Positions 16,437-26,284 of a DNA stretch of 64,000 nt are shown piece by piece; position 1 is the first letter of the stretch; each line of letters begins with the position of its first letter. The DNA is from Alphaproteobacteria bacterium (GTDB lineage: Bacteria; Pseudomonadota; Alphaproteobacteria; Micropepsales; Micropepsaceae): NCBI GenBank assembly GCA_028871345.1, contig JAGWNK010000004.1, forward strand, positions 1-64,000, read 5' to 3'. The position numbers and the translations under genes are program-made. A model generated the notes under the pieces. It was given only the letters and a program-made list of their open reading frames with translations, ran no database searches and was not told the origin of the DNA.

Positions 16437-17062
16437 TGTACCGCCCGAAGGCATTCGTCGTCGACGATCCTCAGTTGCTGCGCGATTTCATCCGGCGGCG
16501 ATCGTTTGCCACCATCGCCGCTGTCATCGATGGCGCCGCGGCTCTCGCGTATGCTCCGGTCCTCCTCCATGTGGACGAGCACAGGGACATCTTCCGGTTC
16601 CATCTCGCCAAGAGCAATCCTGTCGCCTCTGTTGCCGATGGCGAGCAATTGACGTTCTCATTTCTCGGCCCCGACACCTACGTCTCGCCCGATTGGTACG
16701 CGAGCAAAGGCTTCGTACCGACCTGGAACTATGCGGCGATAGAGGGCAGGGGCGCGGTCCGGCGCTTGTCGGACGACGCGACGCATCGGCTTCTGGTCGA
16801 TCTTTCGGCAATGCACGAAGGCCGGCTGGCGCCCAAGGCGCCGTGGACGATGGACAAGACGCCGCCGGAGAAGGTGAAGGCCATGCTACAGGCGATCGTC
16901 GGCTTCGAAGTGGCAATCACGAGCTTGCAAGGCAAGTTCAAGCTGTCGCAGGACAAAAAGCCTGAGGATGTCGCCGGCGTGATCGCGGCACTCGAGGCGC
17001 AAAGCGACGGGCGCGCCAGACACATCGCGGCCGTGATGCGGCGTTGGAATCCCAAGAGATAG
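16436..17062 (+). CDS. PaiB-like FMN-binding protein / negative transcriptional regulator family
   Basis: A 208-aa protein of the PaiB family, with a split-barrel flavin-binding fold like the pyridoxamine-phosphate-oxidase group. The N-terminus MYRPKAFVVDDPQLLRDFIRRRSFATI, HLAKSNPVA, YVSPDWYASKGFVPTWNYAAI and FEVAITSLQGKFKLSQDK are all family features. PaiB was named for effects on sporulation and protease genes in Bacillus, but a redox or detoxification role is as likely here. Its ATG shares a base with the argC stop. Confidence 0.88.
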   Translation: MYRPKAFVVDDPQLLRDFIRRRSFATIAAVIDGAAALAYAPVLLHVDEHRDIFRFHLAKSNPVASVADGEQLTFSFLGPDTYVSPDWYASKGFVPTWNYAAIEGRGAVRRLSDDATHRLLVDLSAMHEGRLAPKAPWTMDKTPPEKVKAMLQAIVGFEVAITSLQGKFKLSQDKKPEDVAGVIAALEAQSDGRARHIAAVMRRWNPKR

Positions 17063-17091
17063 TGGTGCGGGCCGGTCGAGCGGAAGCCGGC

Positions 17092-19059
17092 CTAAGACGC
17101 CTCTTTCGTCGCAGCCCTCGCTGCGCTGATGCGATCGGTTATGTCGGTACCTGGGCCACTCTTGCGTGGGGGCCGCCGTTTCGAATCTTCCTCGACCACG
17201 ACGTCGTCGGATTTGATGCGCACGTACGTACCCGGAGCGTCGCCGAGGACTGCCAGCGCGCCGTCGCCGGGCACGCGCGCCGGAACTTTCGGACCCGACC
17301 GCTGCGACAGCCAGGCGTCCCAATCGGGCCACCAGGAACCTGGATGCTCTTTCGCGCCCGCTATCCAATCCTCGACGCGCACGGGAAGTTTCTCATTGGT
17401 CCAATATTGGTACTTCCCGCCGGCGGGCGGATTGATGACGCCCGCGATGTGGCCGGAACCGGCGAGGATGTAGCGGATCGGGCCCTTGAAGAGTTTCGCC
17501 GCCTTGTACACGGAGCGGTATGGCGCGATGTGGTCTTCCTTCGCCGACTGCAGATAGACAGGCACCGCGACCTCGTGCAGATCGAGCGAGACGTCGCCGA
17601 ACTTCATCTTGCCGAGCGCCAAGGCGTTGTCGCGGTAGCATTCGCGCAGGTAGAAGAGGTGCATATTCTCGGGCATGCGCGTCGTGTCGGAGTTCCAGTA
17701 GAGCAGGTCGAAGGGCGCCGGCGTCTTGCCTAAGAGGTAGTTGCTGATGACGAACGACCAAATGAGATCGTTGGCACGCAGCATATTGAAGGTCGTCGCC
17801 ATCTTACGGCCCTGCAACAAGCCCCCGTCGGCCTCCATCTGCTTTTTCAAGGCATCGAGCTGAACATCGTCCACGAAGATCTTGAGATCTCCGGCCTCGC
17901 TGAAATCGACCTGCGCCGCCCAGAAGGTGGCCGAATGGATGCGGTCGTCGCCGGTCTTCGCCATATAGGCAAGCGTGGCCCCCAAAAGCGTACCGCCGAT
18001 GCAATAGCCGACAACGTTGGGATCGCGCACGCCGGTGGCCTGATGCACGGCGTCGAGGGCCGCGAAAATGCCGTCGCGCATGTAGTCCTCGAAGTTCTTG
18101 TCGGCGAGGCTGCGGTCAGGATTGATCCAGGAGACGACGAACACCGTGTAGCCCTGGCCGACCAGCCAGCGGACGAAGGAATTCTCCGGACGCAGGTCGA
18201 GGATGTAGAACTTGTTGATCCAGGGCGGAAAGATCAGCAACGGACGCTCGTAAACCTCCGGCGTGGTCGGCGTGTATTGCAGGAGCTCGAATAGCGCGTT
18301 GCGAAAAACAACCTTGCCGGGCGTCACGGCGATGTTCTCGCCGACGACGAAGGCATCGGCGCTCTGGCGGATGGCCAGCTGCCCGTTGCCCCTCTGTAGG
18401 TCGGCCAGCAGGTTGTCGAGACCCTTTACCAGGTTCTCGCCGTTCGATTGCAGCGTGACGCGCAGGACCTCGGGGTTGGTGAAGGCGAAGTTGGTGGGCG
18501 CCATCGCATCGGCGAACTGCTGGGTATAGAATTCCGCCCTGCGCCGCGTTTCCGGCTCCAGGCCCTCGATATGGGAGACAGTGTCCTGCAGCCAGTTTGC
18601 CGTCAGGAGATAGGACTGCTTGATGAAGTCGAAGACGACGTTTTCCTGCCAATCCTTGTCGCGAAACCGGCGGTCGCCGGCTTTGGGCTCTACGACGGGG
18701 GCGGGATGCCCGCCGAGCATGCGGTAGGCCGTGGCTTCCCAGAGGCCCATATAGCCGCCCCACAGCTCGATCTGGGCGTTGAACAGTGCCTGGGGATGGG
18801 CCGCCATTCCCCGCATCAGGGCGGCGAAGGTGTTCGTCAGGTTCAGCGGGTCCCGCGGCGCGTCGCCAGAATCCCTCTGTCGGCTCACGAATTCCGCCGC
18901 CACCTTCTGCATTTTCATGCCCGCGCGGACTAGGTTTCGGGCCAGCTCCCCCGGATTAGCCGGCGCTGGCGATTGCGGATCGGCGCTGGACGCCGTCGTC
19001 TTCCCGGCAGGCTCGTCGTTCAGGGCAGTCTTGTATTTCTTGGGCGTTGTGGTCTGCAT
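17092..19059 (-). CDS. phaC: Class I poly(3-hydroxyalkanoate) synthase
   Basis: Polymerises 3-hydroxyacyl-CoA into PHA storage granules in the cytosol. The 655-aa product carries the PHA-synthase N-terminal domain and an alpha/beta-hydrolase core. The lipase-like box VGYCIGGTLLG has Cys353 as nucleophile; the Asp (SAKEDHIAPY) and His (AGSGHIAGVINPP) of the triad are present. There is no PhaE or PhaR subunit nearby, consistent with class I. An N-terminal Ala/Pro-rich leader of about 35 residues is present. It is divergent from the OmpA-like lipoprotein gene. phaC beside an aminotransferase-hom-glpX-recJ run is common in alphaproteobacteria. Confidence 0.96.
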   Translation of the reverse strand: MQTTTPKKYKTALNDEPAGKTTASSADPQSPAPANPGELARNLVRAGMKMQKVAAEFVSRQRDSGDAPRDPLNLTNTFAALMRGMAAHPQALFNAQIELWGGYMGLWEATAYRMLGGHPAPVVEPKAGDRRFRDKDWQENVVFDFIKQSYLLTANWLQDTVSHIEGLEPETRRRAEFYTQQFADAMAPTNFAFTNPEVLRVTLQSNGENLVKGLDNLLADLQRGNGQLAIRQSADAFVVGENIAVTPGKVVFRNALFELLQYTPTTPEVYERPLLIFPPWINKFYILDLRPENSFVRWLVGQGYTVFVVSWINPDRSLADKNFEDYMRDGIFAALDAVHQATGVRDPNVVGYCIGGTLLGATLAYMAKTGDDRIHSATFWAAQVDFSEAGDLKIFVDDVQLDALKKQMEADGGLLQGRKMATTFNMLRANDLIWSFVISNYLLGKTPAPFDLLYWNSDTTRMPENMHLFYLRECYRDNALALGKMKFGDVSLDLHEVAVPVYLQSAKEDHIAPYRSVYKAAKLFKGPIRYILAGSGHIAGVINPPAGGKYQYWTNEKLPVRVEDWIAGAKEHPGSWWPDWDAWLSQRSGPKVPARVPGDGALAVLGDAPGTYVRIKSDDVVVEEDSKRRPPRKSGPGTDITDRISAARAATKEAS

Positions 19060-19258
19060 CCGTCCGACGTTCAGCCTCGTTTGTGCGATTGCGGCGGGGT
19101 CCGCCGCGCCTATTTAGGTATGAACGAGGAACTTGTGCAAGTTTGTCACAAGATTACATAGAGTTGCGTGGCGCAGAGCGCTTGGATCGGCGACCTTGCC
19201 CCTGTATATGTCGCTGACGGGCCGGCGCAGCGCAGGCACGGCTGAGGAGTTCTTCACG

Positions 19259-20770
19259 ATGCTGGGCTTTCAGGGCAAGAAGCGTGTCGTATTGCGAATT
19301 GCGGCGCTAACCGCGGTCGCCATGACGGCGGGAGCCTGTTCCAGCCTGCCCTCAGTCCCGGATTGGGTCGATCCGACCAGCTGGTTCGGGGACGATTCGT
19401 CCAGCACCGCCGACACGAATGCGCAGACCCCCGACCTCGCCAGCATCCCCGACAGGCCGACGGCCAGCACACCCGATGACCAGAAGCAGGTGGCCGAATC
19501 GCTCGCTGCCGACCGCCAGCACGCGCAGTACAGCGCGGATGCGCTAAAGGGCGGCACCGAAGCCGCGGCTGCTCCGCCGCCGAACCTTGCACCGTCCGAC
19601 GTCGCGTCTTCCGAGAATTTGCCGGGCTCGGCCGCGGACCAGGCGTCCCGCGGTCGCGGCGGCCAATCGGCTGCGACCGCGCCCGCATCGGCCCTCAGCG
19701 CGGTGCCGGTCCAGACCGCACAGGTCGATCGCTCAGTCACGCCGGCTCCGACCGGTGCCGCGATGCCCGGCACACTGCCGCCGCCGCCCGCCGGCGTGGC
19801 GGCCAACGCGCCGGCGCCGGACGTCCAACCGGCACCGTCCGCCGCGCCGATGCCGTCGCCAGGACCGCAGGAAGCCGAAAACGAAACGCCGACGGCACCG
19901 GTGACACCGCCCACCACGGCGGCTCAGCCAGCCCCGGTCCGGACTGCAAGCTTGGAACATACAGCCCCCCAGCCGGCTCGGGTTCGCCACCATCGTGCGC
20001 GCACCGCCAGCACGTATCATCATGCAGCCAGACGGCCTGTGGCGTCGGCACAGGTCGCGCCGGCGCAACCCGAGCAGCAGATGGCGGCCGTTGATCCGTC
20101 GGACGCGGCATTGGGCTTCGAGCCGTCGAAGGCACCGCCGCTCGACCCCTCGGTGTCGCAGTTCGTGGCGCAGCCGATCCTGCAGCGCTATGAGCAGACA
20201 GCCGCAGCGGCACACATGTATTCGTCGGGCGTGTCGGTCGCCGCGGCGCAGCCGAGGGCGCACAGGCACCATCATCGCGCCGCCCGATCGGATGTCGCAA
20301 TGGGCGGCCCCGAACACATGAGCGGCGCCGTCGTCGCCAACATGGAGGCGCTTAATTCGACCGAAGCTGCGCCGGCAGCAATGCCTGCCGCCTATGCCGA
20401 CGCCCAAGGCCTGCCGGCATCGGCGGTCGTGTTCTTCCCGGGTGACATCACATCGTTGAGCGCCCGGGCGCGGGCGGAAATCCGCACGGCCGCAGAACAA
20501 TACAGGGCGCAAGGCGGGAACGGCTACGTCCGCGTGGTCGGCCACTCGTCCAGCCGTACGCCCAACATGTCGGCGGCAGAGCATCAGAAGATCGTCTTCG
20601 AGAAATCGCAGGAGCGCGCCGACGCCGTCGCACAGGAGCTGATCCGCGACGGTGTTCCGGCAGCGAAGGTGCTGGTCGAGGCGGTCGGTGACAGCCAGCC
20701 CGTCTATTACGAGTCCATGCCGAAGGGCGAGGACGGCAACCGCCGGACAGAGATATTCCTTCAGGGCTGA
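19259..20770 (+). CDS. OmpA-like outer-membrane lipoprotein with Ala/Pro-rich linker
   Basis: A 503-aa exported protein. It has an N-terminal signal with a lipobox ending at TAGAC (about residue 25), a very long Ala/Pro/Gln-rich low-complexity region (about 60-375), and a C-terminal OmpA-like peptidoglycan-binding domain (about 385-503, with SAVVFFPGDITSLSARARAEI, VRVVGHSSS and NRRTEIFLQG). It probably links the outer membrane to peptidoglycan. ATG 19259 has AGGAG upstream; an in-frame upstream start at 19133 lacks a signal peptide. The linker contains several His-rich patches (HRHHHRAA). Confidence 0.85.
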   Translation: MLGFQGKKRVVLRIAALTAVAMTAGACSSLPSVPDWVDPTSWFGDDSSSTADTNAQTPDLASIPDRPTASTPDDQKQVAESLAADRQHAQYSADALKGGTEAAAAPPPNLAPSDVASSENLPGSAADQASRGRGGQSAATAPASALSAVPVQTAQVDRSVTPAPTGAAMPGTLPPPPAGVAANAPAPDVQPAPSAAPMPSPGPQEAENETPTAPVTPPTTAAQPAPVRTASLEHTAPQPARVRHHRARTASTYHHAARRPVASAQVAPAQPEQQMAAVDPSDAALGFEPSKAPPLDPSVSQFVAQPILQRYEQTAAAAHMYSSGVSVAAAQPRAHRHHHRAARSDVAMGGPEHMSGAVVANMEALNSTEAAPAAMPAAYADAQGLPASAVVFFPGDITSLSARARAEIRTAAEQYRAQGGNGYVRVVGHSSSRTPNMSAAEHQKIVFEKSQERADAVAQELIRDGVPAAKVLVEAVGDSQPVYYESMPKGEDGNRRTEIFLQG

Positions 20771-20898
20771 CGACTGCTGAGACACACCGAAGCAGGCACC
20801 CCCGGCAGCGGTGGTTTGCCGGGAATACCGTTGCGCCGCGGCCGATTTGCCGCGATGCTTTGCGTTTCCTGGGATTTCATTGCGCGTAAAGGTCCGTC

Positions 20899-22110
20899 AT
20901 GCACGCCGAGTTCCACCGCATCAAGCGCCTGCCGCCCTACATCTTTGAGGAAGTGAACCGCCTCAAGGCGCAGGCACGTGCGGCGGGTGAGGACATCATC
21001 GACTTCGGCATGGGCAATCCTGACATGCCAACGCCCAAGCACATCGTGGACAAGCTCTGTGAAGTCGCACGAGACCCAAAATCAAACCGCTACTCGGCGT
21101 CGCGGGGCATCAAAGGCCTGCGCAGGGCCATGGCGGCCTATTATAAGCGTCGCTTCGGCATCACGCTCGATCCCGACACGGAAGTGATCGCCACGCTCGG
21201 CTCGAAGGAAGGCTTCGCCAACCTGGCGGCGGCCATCACGGCCCCCGGCGACGTCGTGCTGGTGCCCAATCCGGCCTATCCCATCCATGCCTTCGGTTTC
21301 ATCCTGGCGGGGGCGGCAATCCGGCATATCCCGGCGACGTCACCCGAAGCTTATCTGAGCGCGATCGGGCACGCCACGCGGCACTCCATTCCGTCACCGC
21401 TGGCGTTGGTCGTGAACTATCCGTCGAACCCAACGGCGCAGGTCGTGGGCCTGGACTTCTACAAGGAGATCGTCTCGTTCGCGAAGAAGCACGACATCTG
21501 GGTGCTGTCGGATCTGGCCTACGCCGACATCTATTTTGACAGCAATCCGCCCCCTTCAATACTCGAAATCGACGGTGCGAAAGACATCTCGATCGAGTTT
21601 CAGTCTCTGTCCAAGACATTTGCGATGCCAGGATGGCGCATGGGCTTTGCCGCCGGCAACCAGCGACTGGTCGGCGCCTTGGCGCGTATCAAGTCCTACC
21701 TGGACTATGGAGCGTATACACCGATCCAGGTGGCCGCGGCGGCCGCGCTAAACGGCCCGCTGGAATGCATCGATGAAATCCGTGCCGTCTACAAGGCGCG
21801 GCGGGACGTGCTGGTCGAGAGCATGTCGCGCGCCGGCTGGAACATTCCTTCACCGCCCGCCTCGATGTTCGCATGGGCGCCGGTGCCGCCGCAGTACGCC
21901 AAGCACGGTTCGTTGGAGTTCTCCAAGCAACTGCTCATCCACGCCAAAGTGGCCGTAGCGCCCGGCGTGGGATTCGGCGAGTACGGCGAAGGCTATGTGC
22001 GCGTGGCGCTGGTGGAGAACGAACACCGCATCCGTCAGGCGGCGCGCAACGTGAAGAAGTTCCTCTCGATGCGGGTCAACGAACCTCCGGCTTTGGAAGA
22101 CGTGAAATGA
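20899..22110 (+). CDS. Class I/II PLP-dependent aminotransferase (alanine/aspartate type)
   Basis: A 403-aa fold-type I aminotransferase of the AlaC/LL-DAP-aminotransferase-like group. PLP-binding Lys239 sits in SLSKTFAMPGWRMGF. NYPSNPTAQV and the substrate Arg region near GYVRVALVENEHRIRQA are present. It probably transaminates pyruvate or oxaloacetate with glutamate. It is the first gene of a run; hom starts inside its stop (ATGA). Supplying amino donors to the aspartate family is likely from context, but the exact substrate cannot be fixed. Confidence 0.9.
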   Translation: MHAEFHRIKRLPPYIFEEVNRLKAQARAAGEDIIDFGMGNPDMPTPKHIVDKLCEVARDPKSNRYSASRGIKGLRRAMAAYYKRRFGITLDPDTEVIATLGSKEGFANLAAAITAPGDVVLVPNPAYPIHAFGFILAGAAIRHIPATSPEAYLSAIGHATRHSIPSPLALVVNYPSNPTAQVVGLDFYKEIVSFAKKHDIWVLSDLAYADIYFDSNPPPSILEIDGAKDISIEFQSLSKTFAMPGWRMGFAAGNQRLVGALARIKSYLDYGAYTPIQVAAAAALNGPLECIDEIRAVYKARRDVLVESMSRAGWNIPSPPASMFAWAPVPPQYAKHGSLEFSKQLLIHAKVAVAPGVGFGEYGEGYVRVALVENEHRIRQAARNVKKFLSMRVNEPPALEDVK

Positions 22111-23390
22111 CCCGACCGCTGAAAATCGCCTTTGCGGGGCTCGGCACGGTCGGCGGCGGTGTCGTCAAGGCGCTGCAGAAACGTTCCGAAATTCTCGAAG
22201 CCCGGGCGGGGCGCCCGCTTGAAATCGTCGGGATGTGCGCCCGCAGCCGCCACAAGAGCCGCGGCTTCGAAGTCACGAACTGGGTCGACGATCCGCAAGC
22301 GCTGGCGGCCGGCGATGCCGACGTCATCGTCGAACTGATCGGCGGCGAAGATGGCCCGGCGCTGGCGCTGTCCGAGGCTGCACTGGAATCCGGCAAGCAT
22401 GTCGTGACCGCCAACAAGGCGCTGCTGGCGCGCCACGGCGCGCATCTTGCGGCGCTGGCGGAATCCAAGGGACTGGCCCTGCGGTTCGAAGCTGCCGTCG
22501 CCGGCGGCATCCCTATCGTGAAGTCGCTGCGCGAGAGCCTGATCGCCTACGGCGTGGTGACCGTGCGCGGCATCCTCAACGGCACCTGCAACTACATCCT
22601 GACGCAGATGGAGGCGACAGGGCGTAGCTTCGAGGAGGTTCTGTCGGACGCGCAGCATCTGGGTTATGCGGAAGCCGACCCGACCCTTGACGTCGGCGGC
22701 GGCGATACGGCGCACAAGCTCGCGCTTCTTGCAGGGCTGGCGTTCGGCATGACGCCGGATCTCGATCACATGCCGGTAGAAGGCATCGCGCATATCTCGC
22801 CCGAGGACATCGCCTTCGCGCGCGAGTTCGGCTATCGGATCAAATTACTCGGAATCGCCAAGGCAACGGCCCAGGGAATCGACCAACGGGTGCAGCCGGC
22901 CATGGTCAAGGCCGGTACACCGCTGGCCGACGTCGATGGTGCATTCAATGCCGTCATGGCGGTCGCAAATGACGCAGGCCCCTTTTTTTTCGAAGGACGC
23001 GGGGCCGGCGAGGCACCGACTGCCAACGCTGTCATCGCTGATCTCGTCGACATTGCGCGAGGAAATATGGGCCCGGCCTTCGGAATCCCGGCGCATTCGC
23101 TGATATCGTTATCACCAGCCCCGGCCGGTAGCGCGGTGTCGGCCTTTTATCTACGCTTCCAGGTGCTGGATGTGCCTGGCGTGCTCGCCGAAATCGCGGG
23201 CCATCTGGCGAAATGGCGCGTGTCCATCGAGAGCATGATACAGCGTGGACGAGCGCCGAGTGAGGCCGTATCCATCGTTATGATCACCCATGAGACCAAG
23301 CATGCGGACGTGCAGCGCGCCCTGAAGACGATCGCGCTGTCCGACAAGGTAATAGCGCCGCCCTGCATGATCCCAATGGAAGCCCGATAA
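22107..23390 (+). CDS. hom: Homoserine dehydrogenase
   Basis: NAD(P)H-dependent reduction of aspartate semialdehyde to homoserine, at the branch to threonine and methionine. The 427-aa product has the Rossmann start IAFAGLGTVGGGVVKAL, the catalytic segment GILNGTCNYILTQM, and YAEADPTLDVGGGDTAHK. A C-terminal ACT domain (about 345-425, FQVLDVPGVLAEIAGHLAK) implies feedback control by threonine. A run of eight T lies at 22983-22990 inside the gene and reads through in frame. Coupled to the aminotransferase by a 4-base overlap. Confidence 0.97.
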   Translation: MTRPLKIAFAGLGTVGGGVVKALQKRSEILEARAGRPLEIVGMCARSRHKSRGFEVTNWVDDPQALAAGDADVIVELIGGEDGPALALSEAALESGKHVVTANKALLARHGAHLAALAESKGLALRFEAAVAGGIPIVKSLRESLIAYGVVTVRGILNGTCNYILTQMEATGRSFEEVLSDAQHLGYAEADPTLDVGGGDTAHKLALLAGLAFGMTPDLDHMPVEGIAHISPEDIAFAREFGYRIKLLGIAKATAQGIDQRVQPAMVKAGTPLADVDGAFNAVMAVANDAGPFFFEGRGAGEAPTANAVIADLVDIARGNMGPAFGIPAHSLISLSPAPAGSAVSAFYLRFQVLDVPGVLAEIAGHLAKWRVSIESMIQRGRAPSEAVSIVMITHETKHADVQRALKTIALSDKVIAPPCMIPMEAR

Positions 23391-23406
23391 CCGTCGAGGA
23401 GATTCC

Positions 23407-24369
23407 ATGCCCGCTCGCTTACTGGACCGCGCCTTCGCGCTGGAGGCTGTGCGCGTGACCGAACGCGCTGCTATTGCGGCATCCGATCAGATCGGGCGGG
23501 GCGACGAACACGCCGCTGACCACGCCGCGGTCGAAGCGATGCGCCAGGCGTTCAACCTGCTGCCCATCGACGGCACGGTGGTGATCGGCGAGGGCGAACG
23601 CGACGAAGCGCCCATGCTCTATGTCGGCGAGAAGGTGGGGACCGGCGGCGTGGCAGTCGACATCGCGCTCGACCCCTTGGAAGGCACGACGCTGACCTCG
23701 AAGGCGCTGCCGAATGCGCTTGCAGTGATGGCCCTGGCTGAGCCTGGCACGCTCCTCAACGCCCCGGATGTCTATATGGACAAGGTCGCCATCGGCAGCG
23801 GGTATCCGGAGGGTACGATCGATCTTGACGCCGAACCCGCCGAGAACGTGCTCGCCGTGGCCAAGGCGAAGAACGTGCATCCGCGCGAGATCACGTGCTG
23901 CATCCTCGACCGACCGCGGCATGAAAAACACATCGCTGCCGTGCGCGCCGTCGGTGCCTCCGTCCATCTCATCACGGACGGCGACGTCGCAGGCGTGATT
24001 GCCACCAGTGATCCGGCCACGGGCATCGATTTGTACATCGGTCGCGGCGGGGCGCCGGAAGGCGTGCTGGCGGCGGCGGCGCTACGCTGCGTGGGCGGCC
24101 AGTTCCAGGGTCGGCTGTTCTTTCGCTCCGATGACGAGAAGGCGCGGGCAGACAAGATCGGCATCGTCGACTTTGATCGGAAATACCAGCTCAGGGACTT
24201 GGCCCGGGGCGACGTCATCTTCTCAGCCACGGGCGTGACGAACGGCTCGATGTTGAAGGGCGTGCAGCGAACGGCCGAGTGCATCATGACGCATAGCGTG
24301 GTAATGCGGTCCTCGTCGGGAACAGTGCGCTGGATTTCGGCGCGCCATCCCCGCCGACAGGGGCGCTGA
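23407..24369 (+). CDS. glpX: Class II fructose-1,6-bisphosphatase
   Basis: Dephosphorylates fructose-1,6-bisphosphate in gluconeogenesis. At 320 aa it has the length of GlpX enzymes. The metal and phosphate motifs GRGDEHAADHAAVEAMR, DGTVVIGEGERDEAPML and DPLEGTTLTSK are all present, as is the substrate loop RPRHEKHI. GAGGAG lies upstream of ATG 23407. It sits 16 bases after hom and 11 bases before recJ, in the conserved order for this class, so all four genes are probably one transcript. Confidence 0.95.
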   Translation: MPARLLDRAFALEAVRVTERAAIAASDQIGRGDEHAADHAAVEAMRQAFNLLPIDGTVVIGEGERDEAPMLYVGEKVGTGGVAVDIALDPLEGTTLTSKALPNALAVMALAEPGTLLNAPDVYMDKVAIGSGYPEGTIDLDAEPAENVLAVAKAKNVHPREITCCILDRPRHEKHIAAVRAVGASVHLITDGDVAGVIATSDPATGIDLYIGRGGAPEGVLAAAALRCVGGQFQGRLFFRSDDEKARADKIGIVDFDRKYQLRDLARGDVIFSATGVTNGSMLKGVQRTAECIMTHSVVMRSSSGTVRWISARHPRRQGR

Positions 24370-24380
24370 CCTCCGAGAAA

Positions 24381-26120
24381 ATGCAGGTTTCGCGATCATT
24401 TTCGGGGCGACGGTGGGCCGTTGCGGAATGCGACGGCGCAGCCGTGCATGCCCTGGCGCAAAATCTTGAAATCCCGGCAATCGTGGCGCGGCTGCTAATC
24501 GTCCGAGGGGTAGACCCCGGCGACGCGACCGATCATCTCAACCCGACCCTCAAGCGCTATCTGCCTGATCCTTCGATCCTGACGGACATGGATGTGGCCG
24601 TCGCCCACGTCGCGGCGGCCATCCAGGCGGGCAAACGCATCGCTGTCTTTGGCGACTACGATGTGGATGGTTCGTGCTCGGGTGCGCTGCTGCACACGTT
24701 CCTCAGCGCCGTGGACAAGCCGCCCCGTCTCTACGTGCCAGACCGGCTCACAGAGGGTTATGGGCCAAACGCGGCCGCGCTGCTGCGATTAAGGGACGAG
24801 GGCGCAGATCTCGTCCTGACGGTGGACTGCGGGGCCGGAGCAGCGCACGCCATTGCGGCCGCAAAGGGCCTCGATGTCATCGTGCTCGATCACCATGCCT
24901 GCGAGCACGAACCGCCGGCTTTGGCCCATGTGAACCCAAACCGGTCGAGCGACACGTCGGGTCTGGGGCATCTCGCGGCGGCCGGGATCACGTTCCTGTT
25001 CCTGGTGGGTCTCAATCGTGCTCTCCGGAACGCGGGATGGTACTCCAGGCGACCCGAGCCTGACCTGCTCGAATATATCGACCTCGTCGGTATGGCGACG
25101 GTCTGCGACGTCGTCCCTCTGATCGGGCTCAACCGGGCTTTCGTGCGGCAGGGACTTGCGAGAATGGATGACCTGCGCCGGCCGGGACTGGCAGCGCTGG
25201 CGCAGGTCGCCGGCGTGGCGCCACCATTCACGCCGTATCACCTGGGCTATGTCTTCGGCCCACGCGTCAATGCAGGCGGCCGGGTCGGGCGGTGCAGCTT
25301 GGGCGTGGAGCTTCTCACGTGCCTCGATGCGACCGGAAGCAGCAACTGTGCCGCGGCGCTCGATCTGCACAATCGCGAGCGCCAGGCGATCGAGAGACTG
25401 ATCCTCGAGGAAGCGACGGCCCTCGCCGCGCCGCAGGACAGCTGGCCGTTTCTCCTGCTCGCCGGCGATGGCTGGCATCCGGGCGTCGTCGGCATCGTCG
25501 CCGGGCGTCTGAAGGATCGCTTTGGCAAGCCTTGTTTCGTGGCCGGTTTCGAGGGCGGCCTGGGGCGCGGATCGGCGCGCTCGGTTCCAGGCGTGGATGT
25601 CGGCGCGATCATCCGCAGCGCCCGCGAGGCGGGTGTCCTGGACAGCGGCGGCGGACATGCCATGGCGGCGGGATTTTCGTTGAGGCCCGATCAGGCCGAC
25701 GCCTTTCGCGCCTTTTTGGTGACGCAATTCGGGGCGCTGCCGACCGTTGCGGCGCCGGCTGGTATGACTCTCGATGCGATCGTTTCGCCGGCCGGTGCGA
25801 CAGCGGCGCTCGTCAACAACATTGCCCGGGTCGGTCCGTTCGGCGCAGGCAATCCTGAACCCCTTTTTGCGGTCCCCGACGTCGAAGTTACGTTCGCCGA
25901 TGTCGTCGGGCGAGATCACGTCCGCGTGAGGCTGAGGGGTGGTGACGGAGGCCGGCTGGATGCCATTGCCTTCCGCATGGCGCAGACAGACCTTGGGCGC
26001 GGCCTCCTGGCGGCTCGTGGGCAGCGGGTCCACGTGGCGGGTCGCCTGCGGGCAGAGGAATGGAACGGGGCGCCCAGAGTACAACTGCATCTTGAGGATG
26101 CCGCCCCGGCAAATGCCTGA
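24381..26120 (+). CDS. recJ: Single-stranded-DNA-specific exonuclease RecJ
   Basis: A 5'-3' ssDNA exonuclease for recombination and mismatch repair. The 579-aa protein shows the DHH phosphoesterase motifs in order: VFGDYDVDGSCSGALL (about residue 90), LTVDCGAGA, VLDHHACEHEPPALAHVNPN and DLVGMATVCDVVPL. The DHHA1 part has DSGGGHAMAAGFSL, followed by the C-terminal OB-fold region. The ATG at 24381 has only a weak Shine-Dalgarno site, consistent with coupling to glpX. Usual length, and no missing motif noticed. Confidence 0.96.
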   Translation: MQVSRSFSGRRWAVAECDGAAVHALAQNLEIPAIVARLLIVRGVDPGDATDHLNPTLKRYLPDPSILTDMDVAVAHVAAAIQAGKRIAVFGDYDVDGSCSGALLHTFLSAVDKPPRLYVPDRLTEGYGPNAAALLRLRDEGADLVLTVDCGAGAAHAIAAAKGLDVIVLDHHACEHEPPALAHVNPNRSSDTSGLGHLAAAGITFLFLVGLNRALRNAGWYSRRPEPDLLEYIDLVGMATVCDVVPLIGLNRAFVRQGLARMDDLRRPGLAALAQVAGVAPPFTPYHLGYVFGPRVNAGGRVGRCSLGVELLTCLDATGSSNCAAALDLHNRERQAIERLILEEATALAAPQDSWPFLLLAGDGWHPGVVGIVAGRLKDRFGKPCFVAGFEGGLGRGSARSVPGVDVGAIIRSAREAGVLDSGGGHAMAAGFSLRPDQADAFRAFLVTQFGALPTVAAPAGMTLDAIVSPAGATAALVNNIARVGPFGAGNPEPLFAVPDVEVTFADVVGRDHVRVRLRGGDGGRLDAIAFRMAQTDLGRGLLAARGQRVHVAGRLRAEEWNGAPRVQLHLEDAAPANA

Positions 26121-26126
26121 CCGCGC

Positions 26127-26155
26127 TTGCAAAGTGCCTTTTCGGGTCTTATAGC
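26127..26155 (+). promoter_or_regulatory. Candidate tRNA-Glu promoter
   Basis: TTGCAA (26127-26132) and TATAGC (26150-26155) are separated by 17 bases, and the -10 ends 38 bases before the tRNA. A TATAGC hexamer is also placed suitably upstream of tRNA-Cys, which supports reading it as a -10 element in this genome. Confidence 0.5.
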
Positions 26156-26193
26156 CGCGAGCTTCGTACGGCAGCGTGGCCGTATGGCAGGCT

Positions 26194-26268
26194 GCGCCCT
26201 TCGTCTATCGGTTAGGACTCAAGATTTTCAATCTTGCAAGAGGGGTTCGACTCCCCTAGGGCGCGCCA
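26194..26268 (+). tRNA. tRNA-Glu (anticodon TTC)
   Basis: A full cloverleaf is present. The 7-bp acceptor stem GCGCCCT/AGGGCGC is perfect. The anticodon stem CAAGA/TCTTG encloses the loop TTTTCAA. The T-arm GAGGGGTTCGACTCCCC fits and CCA is encoded at 26266-26268. It lies 16 bases before the next protein gene. Confidence 0.96.
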
Positions 26269-26284
26269 TTCGGCGGAGGAAGCG

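Noticed and set aside
17070-17092. Hairpin GGCCGG...CCGGCC between the PaiB-like gene and phaC
   Set aside because: The stem is only 6 bp with an 11-base loop and no T-tract, too weak to call a terminator.
22983-22990. Run of eight T inside hom as a possible frameshift site
   Set aside because: The frame continues cleanly on both sides into conserved protein, so there is no sign of a shift.
24789-26132. A 447-codon minus-strand open frame
   Set aside because: It is antisense to recJ, which has all DHH motifs.
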